Shown: positions 25,836-33,758 of the stretch, piece after piece
Layout of the letters: each line of letters starts with the position of its first letter
Numbering within the stretch: the first letter of the stretch is position 1
NCBI RefSeq assembly: GCF_036231945.1
Contig: NZ_CP109599.1
Coordinates: forward strand, 5,111,501-5,175,500
From: Streptomyces sp. NBC_01429
GTDB lineage: Bacteria; Actinomycetota; Actinomycetes; Streptomycetales; Streptomycetaceae
Direction: 5' to 3'
DNA length: 64,000 nucleotides
Notes under the pieces: generated by a model
What the model was told of the DNA's origin: nothing
Database searches by the model: none
What the model saw: only the letters and a program-made list of their open reading frames with translations
Position numbers and translations under genes: made by a program

Positions 25836-26156
25836 ATGGCGTGGGTTCTGTTGATCGTGGCCGGTCTGGTCGAGGTCGGCTGGTCGATCGGGATGAAGTT
25901 CACCGAGGGGTTCACCCGGCTGTGGCCGAGCGTGTTCACGTGCGCCGGGATCGTGGTGAGCATGCTGCTGCTGGCGCAGGCGGCGAAGACCCTGCCGATC
26001 GGTACGGCCTACGGCGTGTGGGTCGGCATCGGCGCGGCCGGCGCGGCGGTGGTCGGCATGGTGGCGCTGGGGGAGCCGGCGACCGCCGCCCGGATCTTCT
26101 TCGTCTCGCTGCTGCTGGTGGCGGTGGTGGGGCTGAAGGTCACCTCGGGTCACTGA
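25836..26156 (+). CDS. gdx: guanidinium exporter Gdx/SugE (SMR family)
   Basis: This 106-aa four-helix small multidrug resistance protein belongs to the SugE/Gdx branch. The essential glutamate sits in the first helix (LIVAGLVEVGWSIGMKFTEGF), with the branch-typical W and GFTRLWPS. The later helices contain AQAAKTLPIGTAYGVWVGIGAAGA. These proteins export guanidinium ions in exchange for protons as dual-topology dimers. The guanidine-III riboswitch directly upstream supports this. GGGAGG precedes the ATG. Confidence 0.93.
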   Translation: MAWVLLIVAGLVEVGWSIGMKFTEGFTRLWPSVFTCAGIVVSMLLLAQAAKTLPIGTAYGVWVGIGAAGAAVVGMVALGEPATAARIFFVSLLLVAVVGLKVTSGH

Positions 26157-26217
26157 CGCGACATGCCCTGGGCCGACGTGGGTGCGTGTCCGCCCGCGGT
26201 GCTTGCGGACCGGCCTC

Positions 26218-28692
26218 TTACGGCAGCACCGGGTCCCCCGTGGAGGTACGTGCCGGTGCGCCCGCTCCGGCCGTCGCGCCGGTGTCGGTGCCGCCGTTCG
26301 CCGCGCCGCCGTCGGCCGCCGAGCCCGCGGTGTCGGCGCCCGTGGTCGTCGTCCCCGTACCGCCGTCGGCCGTCGCGCCGCCGTCCGTGGCGGTGCCGCC
26401 GTCGGTCTGGCCCTGGGTCTGGCCGCCGTCCGTGGTGGCGCCGCCCGTCTGGCCCTCCGTGGTGTCCGGGGTCTGGCCGCCGCCGGTGGTGCTGCCGCCC
26501 GTCGCGCTCTGCGTGGGTTCGTCGCTCTGGCCCTGCGTCCCGCCCGCGGTGGCCCCCGGGCTCGACGACCGGCCGGGCGGCGCGGACTCGTCGGACTGTC
26601 CGGGGTCCGGGGACGACACCGCGTTCGCGCCGTCCTGCAACTGGAGGTCGAAGTCCTGGGCCTCGCTGCCCTGGAGGGCGGCGGCCGTGTACGCGCCCCA
26701 GATCTGGGCGGGCGGCCCGCCGCCGTTGATGCGCGGCTGGCCGAGGGCTCCGTACAGCGGCTTCTGCTCGGCGGTCTTCGGGTCGGCGCCCATCACGGCG
26801 ACGACCGTGGCGAGGTCCGGGGTGTAGCCGGCGAACCAGGCCGACTTGTCGTTCTCGCCCGTACCGGTCTTGCCCGCCGCCGGGCGGCCGGCGGCCTGGG
26901 CGGCGGTGCCGGTGCCGCCGTCGACCACGCTGCGCAGCATGGAGGTGGTGGTGTCGGCGGCCTCGCGGCTGATGGTCTGCTTGGTGTCGCGTGCGGGCAG
27001 CGTCACCTTCGTACCGTTCTTGGCGACCTTGCCGACCAGGGTGTACGTGCCGTGCGCGCCGTGGTTGGCGAGGGTGGCGTACGCCTCCGCCATGTCCAGG
27101 ACGCTCGCGGTGGCCGGGCCGAGGGCGATGGAGGGGGAGGCGGTGAGGTCGGGCGTGTTGGTGGGAATGCCCAGGGCGACGGCGGTCTTCCGGACGTCGG
27201 CGGGGCCGACGTCCTCGGCCATCTGCGCGTAGACGGCGTTGACGGACTTGTCGGTGGCGGTCCTGACGGTGATGGGGCCGTAGTCGACGTCGTCCTCGTT
27301 GGAGGGGGCGTAGCCGGTGGATCCGTCGGGGCCTTCGACCATGTGCTGGTTGTCGCCGTCGTAGATGGTGTTGGGGGTGATCGTCCGGCCGTCCTGGGTC
27401 TCGGAGCCGTTCTCGACGGCGGAGGCGAAGACGAACGGCTTGAAGGTGGAGCCGACCTGGTAGTCGCGGCGGGTCGCGTTGTTGACGTACTGCTTGGTGT
27501 AGTCGATGCCGCCGTACATCGCGACGACCTGCCCGGATTCGGGGTCGATGGAGGCGCCGCCGACCCGGACGTTCCGGTCGGCCGCGCGCTCGTCGCTGAG
27601 CTGGGAGGTGACCTTGTCCTTGACGGCCTTGACGAAGGCGTCCTGCTTCTTGCGGTCGAGGGTGGTGGTGATGCGGTAGCCGCCCGTGGCCAGGGTGTTC
27701 TCGTCGATGATCTTGTTGCTGGTGAGGTAGTCCTTGACGGCCTGGACGATGTAGCCGCGCTGGCCGGAGAGCCCGGTGGAGGAGGTCCGTACCTCGCGCG
27801 GCTGCGGGAAGGTGGTGGCGGCGCGGGTGCCGGCGCCGAGCCACTTCTCCTTGACCATCCCGTCGAGCACGTAGTTCCAGCGGGCGAGGGCGGCCGGCTT
27901 GTTCTCGGGGTGGACGACGACGTCGAACTCGCTGGGCGCGTTGAGCAGGGAGGCCAGATAGGCGCCCTGCGCCGTGTTGATGTCCTCGATGTCCTTGCCG
28001 TAGTACGCCTGGGCCGCCGCCTGGATGCCGTAGGCGTTGCGGCCGAAGTAGCTGGTGTTCAGATAGCCCTGGAGGATCTGCTCCTTGGACACCTCGCGAT
28101 TGAGCTTGATCGCGATGAAGAATTCCTTGGTCTTGCGGATGACGGTCTGTTCCTGGCCGAGGTAGTAGTTCTTCACGTACTGCTGGGTGATCGTCGAGCC
28201 GCCCTGGGTGCCCTTCCCGCTGACCGTGTTCCAGGCGGCGCGGGCCATGCCCTGCGGGTCGACGGCGGGCTCGCTGTAGAAGCCGCGGTCCTCGGCGGCG
28301 AGCACGGCGCGCTGCACGGTCTTGGGCACCTGGGACAGCGAGACGTTCTCGCGGTTGACCTCGCCGTCGCGGGCGATCTGGGTGCCGTCCGCGTACAGGT
28401 AGACGTTGGACTGGGCGGTGGCGGCGGCGTTGGCGGCCGGGATGGGGACCAGCTTGTAGCCCAGGACGAAGCCGCCGACGAGGACGAGCGCGCCGAGCAC
28501 GAACGCGCCGAGCAGCATGCGCCAGGTCGGGAAGAGCCTGCGCCAGCCGGTGCGCTTGCGCTTGCGCGCCAGGCGCTTGGCCTTCTTGCTGCTCACACCG
28601 TCGCTGTTCGCACCGTCGCCGGCGGGCCCCGGGGCGCCCGGGGCCGAGGGGTCCCGGGGGGCCCAGCCCTGCTGCTGTGGCTCGTCACTCAT
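26218..28692 (-). CDS. class A penicillin-binding protein (transglycosylase/transpeptidase)
   Basis: This is an 824-aa bifunctional peptidoglycan synthase. A basic cytosolic head and one membrane helix (MLLGAFVLGALVLVGGFVLG) are followed by a GT51 glycosyltransferase domain (AAEDRGFYSEPAVDPQG; GGSTITQQYVKNYYLG). The transpeptidase domain has the active-site Ser in GSTFKPF (SxxK), SVN and KTGTGEN (KTG). The last ~140 residues are a Gly/Thr/Gln/Asp-rich tail of short degenerate repeats, probably a wall-spanning linker. A weak 6-bp hairpin at 26188-26210 follows the stop, opposite the convergent gdx gene. Confidence 0.95.
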   Translation of the reverse strand: MSDEPQQQGWAPRDPSAPGAPGPAGDGANSDGVSSKKAKRLARKRKRTGWRRLFPTWRMLLGAFVLGALVLVGGFVLGYKLVPIPAANAAATAQSNVYLYADGTQIARDGEVNRENVSLSQVPKTVQRAVLAAEDRGFYSEPAVDPQGMARAAWNTVSGKGTQGGSTITQQYVKNYYLGQEQTVIRKTKEFFIAIKLNREVSKEQILQGYLNTSYFGRNAYGIQAAAQAYYGKDIEDINTAQGAYLASLLNAPSEFDVVVHPENKPAALARWNYVLDGMVKEKWLGAGTRAATTFPQPREVRTSSTGLSGQRGYIVQAVKDYLTSNKIIDENTLATGGYRITTTLDRKKQDAFVKAVKDKVTSQLSDERAADRNVRVGGASIDPESGQVVAMYGGIDYTKQYVNNATRRDYQVGSTFKPFVFASAVENGSETQDGRTITPNTIYDGDNQHMVEGPDGSTGYAPSNEDDVDYGPITVRTATDKSVNAVYAQMAEDVGPADVRKTAVALGIPTNTPDLTASPSIALGPATASVLDMAEAYATLANHGAHGTYTLVGKVAKNGTKVTLPARDTKQTISREAADTTTSMLRSVVDGGTGTAAQAAGRPAAGKTGTGENDKSAWFAGYTPDLATVVAVMGADPKTAEQKPLYGALGQPRINGGGPPAQIWGAYTAAALQGSEAQDFDLQLQDGANAVSSPDPGQSDESAPPGRSSSPGATAGGTQGQSDEPTQSATGGSTTGGGQTPDTTEGQTGGATTDGGQTQGQTDGGTATDGGATADGGTGTTTTGADTAGSAADGGAANGGTDTGATAGAGAPARTSTGDPVLP

Positions 28693-28893
28693 ATGTGTGA
28701 AGACTCCTCGGCCGCGGCCGGCGGTTCACTCTCCGGCATAACGGTGTCGTATCAGGCGATTAGTGGTGCAGCCGCAAGAAAGGCTGTGCACTCCCCATGA
28801 AACACGGCGGCGGGCCGGTCAGGCGGGCGGCCGGATATTGGGTCGCGGCGGCTGACCCCCGTGGACTACGGTCGGGCGCTTGTGCCTGAAGAC

Positions 28894-28935
28894 GCTGGAG
28901 CTGGAGCTGGAGCTGGAGCTGGAGCTGGAGCTGGA
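28894..28935 (+). repeat. hexanucleotide microsatellite (GCTGGA)7
   Basis: Seven perfect GCTGGA copies lie 33 nt upstream of the first ABC-2 permease gene, in the 275-nt gap after the divergent PBP gene. The gap should hold both promoters. An open frame reading through the repeat as (Leu-Glu)n is not considered coding. Confidence 0.9.
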
Positions 28936-28967
28936 GACGGCGGCAGGCGGCAGGCGGGGGACGACCA

Positions 28968-29789
28968 ATGGACAGGGGGGCGAAAGTGGTGCGGCTGTAC
29001 GCGGTCGTGGCCGCGGGCGGATTCCGACGGTACGCGACCTATCGCGTGGCGACCGTCGCGGGGGTGTTCACCAACACGGTCTTCGGCTTCATCATGGCGT
29101 ACGCCTACACGGCGCTCTGGGACGAGAGGCCCCGGCTCGGCGGCTACGACCTCGCGCAGGCGGTGACGTACGTGTGGCTGGGCCAGGCGCTGCTCGCCGC
29201 CTGCGCCACGATCGGCGGCGGCTTCGAGGACGAGCTGATCGAACGCATCCGCACCGGGGACGTCGCCGTCGATCTCTACCGGCCCGTCGATCTCCAGCTG
29301 TGGTGGCTGGCGGCGGATCTGGGCCGGGCCGCGTTCCAGCTGCTGGGGCGCGGGGTCGTACCGATGGCGGTCGCCGCGGTCGCCTTCGATCTGGCACTGC
29401 CGGGTGATCCGCTGACCTGGCTGGCGTTCCTGTTCGCGGTGCTGCTCGGGCTCGTGGTCAGTTTCGCGATCAGGTTCCTGATCGCGCTCTCCGCGTTCTG
29501 GCTGCTGGACGGCGCGGGGGTGGCGCAGCTGGGGATGCTGGCGGCGATGTTCTTCTCCGGGATGCTGCTGCCGCTGAACATCTTCCCCGGGGCGCTGGGC
29601 GAGGTGGCGCGGGCGCTGCCCTGGTCGTCGCTGCTCCAGGTCCCGGCGGATGTCTTCCTGGGGGAGCGCACCGGGTGGGACCTGGTGGGCGCGTTCGGGT
29701 TCCAGGCGGCCTGGGCGCTGGCGCTGCTCGCGGCGGGCCGGGCGCTCCAGTCCGTCGCGACGCGGAGGGTGGTGGTCCAGGGTGGCTGA
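28968..29789 (+). CDS. ABC-2 type permease (exporter subunit 1)
   Basis: This 273-aa membrane subunit has about six helices and belongs to the ABC-2 (DUF990-like) permeases. It contains VTYVWLGQALLAACATIGGGFEDELIERIRTGDVAVDLYRPVDLQ, which includes the family 'RxGDVxxxLYRPVDLQ' element, and AALSS-like helix ends. The ATG at 28968 has GCGGGGGA upstream; GTG codons at 28986/28989 are possible alternatives. Its stop overlaps the second permease by 8 nt. With the next two genes it forms a complete exporter. Confidence 0.85.
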   Translation: MDRGAKVVRLYAVVAAGGFRRYATYRVATVAGVFTNTVFGFIMAYAYTALWDERPRLGGYDLAQAVTYVWLGQALLAACATIGGGFEDELIERIRTGDVAVDLYRPVDLQLWWLAADLGRAAFQLLGRGVVPMAVAAVAFDLALPGDPLTWLAFLFAVLLGLVVSFAIRFLIALSAFWLLDGAGVAQLGMLAAMFFSGMLLPLNIFPGALGEVARALPWSSLLQVPADVFLGERTGWDLVGAFGFQAAWALALLAAGRALQSVATRRVVVQGG

Positions 29790-30672
29790 GGAGACGGCTC
29801 TCACCGCGGGAGAGCAGGCCGCGCCCGATACGGAACGGTTGATTCCGAAGCCGTCGCGTGGGGCGATGCTGTGGAACGGGCTACGGGCGTACGGATTGAT
29901 CGTCGCGATGTGGACGCGGTCCACGATGGCGTACCGCGCGTCCTTCGCGATGATGGCGTTCGGGAACTTCGCGGCGACCGCCTTCGACTTCCTGGCGATC
30001 CTGATCATGTTCTCCCACATCGACTCCCTGGGCGGCTACTCGCTGCCCGAGGTGGCGTTCCTGTACGGGACCGCCGGTACGGCCTTCGGCCTCGCCGAGC
30101 TGTTCCTCGGATCGATGAACCGGCTGGGCAGCAGGGTGCGCGACGGCACGCTCGACACGCTGCTGGTGCGGCCCGTGCCCGTACTGGCGCAGGTGGCGGC
30201 GGACAAGTTCGCCCTGCGGCGGCTCGGCCGGATCGTCCAGGGGCTGCTGGCGCTGGCGTACGGGCTGGCGGCGCTGAACATCGACTGGACGGCCGTGCGG
30301 GTGCTGATGCTGCCGATGATGATCCTGAGCGGTGCGGCGATCTTCGGCGCGGTGTTCGTGGTGGGCGGGGCGTTCCAGTTCTGGGCGCAGGACGCCTCCG
30401 AGGTGCAGAACGCCTTCACCTACGGCGGGACGACGCTGCTCCAGTACCCGCCGTCGGTCTTCGGCAAGGAGCTGGTGCGCGGGGTGACGTTCGTGGTGCC
30501 GCTGGCCTTCGTCAACTGGGTCCCGGCGCTCTACGTCATGGGGCGCGAGGTCCCGCTCGGGCTGCCGCGGGCGGTCGCGTTCCTGCCGCCGGTGGTGGCG
30601 GTGGTGTGCTGCGCGCTGGCAGGGGTGGCGTGGCGGGCGGGGCTGCGGGCGTACCGCAGTACGGGAAGCTGA
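29782..30672 (+). CDS. ABC-2 type permease (exporter subunit 2)
   Basis: This is a 296-aa partner permease with about six helices. It contains GSRVRDGTLDTLLVRPVPVLAQ, the counterpart of the motif in subunit 1, and QDASEVQNAFTYGGTTLLQYPPSVFG, a stretch typical of this paired family. The GTG start lies inside the upstream stop region (8-nt overlap), so translation is coupled. Related two-permease systems export hydrophobic or cationic compounds such as viologens; no substrate can be named here. Confidence 0.88.
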   Translation: MAEETALTAGEQAAPDTERLIPKPSRGAMLWNGLRAYGLIVAMWTRSTMAYRASFAMMAFGNFAATAFDFLAILIMFSHIDSLGGYSLPEVAFLYGTAGTAFGLAELFLGSMNRLGSRVRDGTLDTLLVRPVPVLAQVAADKFALRRLGRIVQGLLALAYGLAALNIDWTAVRVLMLPMMILSGAAIFGAVFVVGGAFQFWAQDASEVQNAFTYGGTTLLQYPPSVFGKELVRGVTFVVPLAFVNWVPALYVMGREVPLGLPRAVAFLPPVVAVVCCALAGVAWRAGLRAYRSTGS

Positions 30673-30684
30673 GAAGGGGTTGCC

Positions 30685-31665
30685 GTGGGTACGGACGACA
30701 GGGATTTCATCGAACTGGACGGCGTCGAGAAGGTCTTCGACGTCCGCCGCAAAGTGGGGCTCCTGCGTCGTGAGAGACATCAGGTGCGCGCCGTCGACAG
30801 CATCTCCTTTCGCGTGGAGCGCGGCGAGATGGTCGGCTACATCGGTCCGAACGGCGCCGGCAAGTCCACCACCATCAAGATGCTCACCGGCATCCTCACT
30901 CCGAGCGCCGGCCGGCTGCGGGTCGCGGGCATCGACCCGTCCCGGGAGCGCACGAGGCTCGCGCAGCGCATCGGGGTCGTCTTCGGGCAGCGCACCACGC
31001 TCTGGTGGGACCTGCCGCTGATCGACTCGTACCGGCTTGTGCACCGGATGTACCGCGTCCCGGACGCGCGGTTCCGGGAGAACCTGGACCGCTGTGTCGA
31101 ACTCCTCGACCTGGGCGAGCTGTTGGACGTACCGGTTCGGCAGCTCTCGCTCGGCCAGCGGATGCGCGGCGACATCGCGGCGGCGCTGCTGCACGATCCC
31201 GAGGTGCTGTATCTGGACGAGCCGACGATCGGTCTCGACGTGATCTCCAAGGCCAAGGTCCGGGGCTTCCTGCGGGACCTGAACGCGGAGCGCGGTACGA
31301 CGGTGCTGCTCACGACGCACGACCTCACCGACATCGAACAGCTCTGCCGGCGGGTCATGGTCATCGATCACGGCCGGCTGCTGTACGACGGCGCGCTGAC
31401 CGGGCTGCACGAGGTGGGGGAGAGCGAGCGGATGCTCGTCGTCGATCTGGAGCGGGAACTCCCGCCGGTCGAACTGCCCGGCACCCGCGTCCGGACGGTA
31501 CGGACGCAGGGGCCGAGGCAGTGGCTGGCGTTTCCCGCGACGGAGTCGGCGGCGCCGCTGGTGGCCCGGATCGCGGCGGAGTATCCGCTGGTGGATCTGT
31601 CGGTGCGGGAGCCGGACATCGAGGACGTGATCGCCAAGATGTACGCCGATCGATCAGCTGTGTGA
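30685..31665 (+). CDS. ABC transporter ATP-binding protein
   Basis: This 326-aa ATPase drives the preceding permease pair. Walker A is GPNGAGKST, the signature is LSLGQRMRGD and Walker B is VLYLDEPTIGLD, with switch His in TTHDLTDIEQ. An extended loop after FDVRRKVGLLRRERHQ is typical of the DrrA/NatA-like branch working with DUF990-type permeases. GAAGGGG precedes the GTG start. The three genes lie within 12 nt or overlap, so they form one operon. Confidence 0.93.
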   Translation: MGTDDRDFIELDGVEKVFDVRRKVGLLRRERHQVRAVDSISFRVERGEMVGYIGPNGAGKSTTIKMLTGILTPSAGRLRVAGIDPSRERTRLAQRIGVVFGQRTTLWWDLPLIDSYRLVHRMYRVPDARFRENLDRCVELLDLGELLDVPVRQLSLGQRMRGDIAAALLHDPEVLYLDEPTIGLDVISKAKVRGFLRDLNAERGTTVLLTTHDLTDIEQLCRRVMVIDHGRLLYDGALTGLHEVGESERMLVVDLERELPPVELPGTRVRTVRTQGPRQWLAFPATESAAPLVARIAAEYPLVDLSVREPDIEDVIAKMYADRSAV

Positions 31666-31696
31666 CGTGGACCGCACGGTTGACTACTCTGATGCC

Positions 31697-32377
31697 ATGA
31701 CGAGTGAGCGGCCCGAATCACTGCCGGATACCCGCGCTTCCGACGCCGAGCGGGAGCAGATCGCGGAGCGGCTGCGTGAGGCCGTCGCCGAGGGCCGGCT
31801 CGACATGGAGGAGTTCGAGGAGCGCCTCGACACCGCGTACAAGGCCCGCACGCACGGCGAGTTGGTGCCGCTCGTACGGGACCTGCCCGCGCCGGGGACC
31901 GTGACGGGTGTGGCGCTCGCCGCGCAGACGGGCGGCGCGCCGGACGTCTGGGGCGAGCGGATCGGCCGGGGCCCCGCCACGTCCAGGGGCGCGTTCGCGT
32001 TCTGGGGCGGCTTCGGGCGCAAGGGCAGGTGGACGGTGGGCCGTACGTTCACGGCGGCCGTCTTCCAGGCGGGCGGCGAGATCGACCTGCGCGAGGCGCG
32101 CTTCGCGGAGCGCGACGTGGTGATCCGCTGCTTCGCGGTCATGGGCGGCGTCCATGTCACCGTACCGCCGGACATGGAGGTCGAGGTCCGGGGCTTCGGC
32201 CTGATGGGCGGCTTCGGCGAGGAGGGCCGCGAGGAGGCGGTCGTCGCCCCGGGCTCGCCCCGGGTGATCGTCACCGGGTTCGCGCTGATGGGCGGGGTCG
32301 GGGTCGAGCGGAAGGTGACGAAGGCGGAGCGGGAGCGGCGGCGCCTGGAGAAGAAGCGCCGCAAGGAGCTGAGCTGA
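31697..32377 (+). CDS. DUF1707 protein with LiaF-like C-terminus
   Basis: This 226-aa protein starts with the DUF1707 SHOCT-like helix pair (ASDAEREQIAERLREAVAEGRLDMEEFEERLDTAYKARTHGEL), a short domain frequent in actinobacterial envelope-stress proteins. Its second half (GGEIDLREARFAERDVVIRCFAVMGGVHVTVPPDMEV) matches the cell-wall-active antibiotic response domain of LiaF/YvqF. No membrane helix is evident. It ends in a basic Arg/Lys/Glu helix. It sits between the exporter operon and the MoxR gene, same strand. Confidence 0.85.
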   Translation: MTSERPESLPDTRASDAEREQIAERLREAVAEGRLDMEEFEERLDTAYKARTHGELVPLVRDLPAPGTVTGVALAAQTGGAPDVWGERIGRGPATSRGAFAFWGGFGRKGRWTVGRTFTAAVFQAGGEIDLREARFAERDVVIRCFAVMGGVHVTVPPDMEVEVRGFGLMGGFGEEGREEAVVAPGSPRVIVTGFALMGGVGVERKVTKAERERRRLEKKRRKELS

Positions 32378-32381
32378 GACG

Positions 32382-33701
32382 ATGGCCGGCCTGGACGCAC
32401 AGGACTTACCCGGCGCGCGGGACGCACGCGGCTCACGCGGCGGCGCGCGGGACGCACACGACACGCCGGACGCACACGACACGCCGGAATCGCCGGACAC
32501 GCCGGACACGCCGGACGCGCACGACACGGCCAAGAGGCTGCGGGCGATCAGCGACGAGGTGTCGGACCGTTTCTACGAGCGGGCCGACGTGGTGCGGACG
32601 CTGCTGGTGACGCTGCTGGCCGGGCAGCACTCGCTGGTGCTCGGCCCGCCCGGAACGGCGAAGTCCGAGCTGGCCCGGGAACTCACGGGCAGGATCGAGG
32701 GGGCGGCCTACTGGGAGATCCTCCTGTCCAAGTTCACCGCGCCGACCAGGATGTTCGGCCCCATCGACGTCGCCGCGCTGGCCCGCGGCGAGTACCGCCA
32801 GGTCTACGACGGCCGCGCCACGACCGCGCACGTCGCGTTCATCGACGAGATATTCAAGTGCTCCACGGCGGCGCTCAACGAGACGCTGGGCTACCTCAAC
32901 GAGCGGATCTACCACCCCGAGAGCGGCGGCGAGCCCATCCGCTGCCCCCTGATCGGCGCCATCACGGCGAGCAACGAACTGCCCAGCGGCGAGGACACGG
33001 CCGCGATCTACGACCGGCTGCTGGTACGGATCGAGGTCGGGTATCTGGCGGATCCCTCGAACTTCGCCGCGCTGGTCCGCTCCGCCGTCAGCCGCCCGGC
33101 TCCACCGGCCCGCACCACCATCGAACTGGCCGCGTTGCAGGACGCCGTGACCGGAGCCGTCCCGGCCGTGGACGTCCCCGACGCGATCGTGGACGCGGTG
33201 TGCACGCTGCGGGCCGCCCTGCGCCGCAAGGAACTCGTCGCCTCCGACCGCCGCTGGCGGCAGGCGGTGGGCCTGCTCCAGGCATCCGCGTACCTCGACG
33301 GCCGCCCGGCGGTCGCCGAGACCGACCTGTCGGTGCTGACGCACGTGCTGTGGAACTCCCCCGCCGAGCGCCCGGCCGTCGAGCGCGAGGTGCTGCAACT
33401 GGTCAACCCCGACGCCAAGGAGGCGCTCGACCTGGCCGACGCCATCGAGGAGCTGGAGGCCCAGCTCGACGCCATGGCCGGGCAGTCCCGCGAGGCGCTG
33501 AGCGAATGGGTCATCAAGAAGGCCCACAACAAGCTCGCCATGGCGGGCAAGCGGCTGGAGAAAATGCGCGAGGAGGCGGCGGCCGCCGGCCGCTCCACCG
33601 CCGCCATCGACCGGGTCACCGGCCGCCAGCGCGCCGTCCGCGCCCGTGTCCTCACCGAGGCCCTCGGCATGGACGCGAGCATGGTGCAGGCCCAGCTCTG
33701 A
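32382..33701 (+). CDS. MoxR/RavA-type AAA+ ATPase
   Basis: This 439-aa AAA+ chaperone-like ATPase has Walker A GPPGTAKS (about residues 88-95), Walker B HVAFIDEIFKCS, and sensor region AITASNELPSGEDTAAIYDRLLVRIEVGY. The N-terminal 45 residues are a degenerate DTPDAHDTP repeat, encoded by tandem GACACGCCGGACGC-like units at 32457-32528. The C-terminal region with paired helices resembles E. coli RavA. RavA-type ATPases act with a VWA partner on metal-centre or complex assembly; that partner is the next gene. It begins 5 nt after the DUF1707 stop. Confidence 0.9.
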   Translation: MAGLDAQDLPGARDARGSRGGARDAHDTPDAHDTPESPDTPDTPDAHDTAKRLRAISDEVSDRFYERADVVRTLLVTLLAGQHSLVLGPPGTAKSELARELTGRIEGAAYWEILLSKFTAPTRMFGPIDVAALARGEYRQVYDGRATTAHVAFIDEIFKCSTAALNETLGYLNERIYHPESGGEPIRCPLIGAITASNELPSGEDTAAIYDRLLVRIEVGYLADPSNFAALVRSAVSRPAPPARTTIELAALQDAVTGAVPAVDVPDAIVDAVCTLRAALRRKELVASDRRWRQAVGLLQASAYLDGRPAVAETDLSVLTHVLWNSPAERPAVEREVLQLVNPDAKEALDLADAIEELEAQLDAMAGQSREALSEWVIKKAHNKLAMAGKRLEKMREEAAAAGRSTAAIDRVTGRQRAVRARVLTEALGMDASMVQAQL

Positions 33702-33758
33702 ACACCGGGGACCACGCCGGATGACCACATCGGGAGACCACATCGGGAGACCAAGGCC

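Noticed and set aside
28880..29407. ORF starting with a Leu-Glu repeat
   Set aside because: The repeat is the non-coding GCTGGA tract; beyond it the frame is a shadow of the ABC-2 permease gene.
32457..32528. CRISPR-like short repeats in the MoxR gene
   Set aside because: The units are contiguous, degenerate and in frame, with no spacers, and encode a DTPDAHDTP tail.
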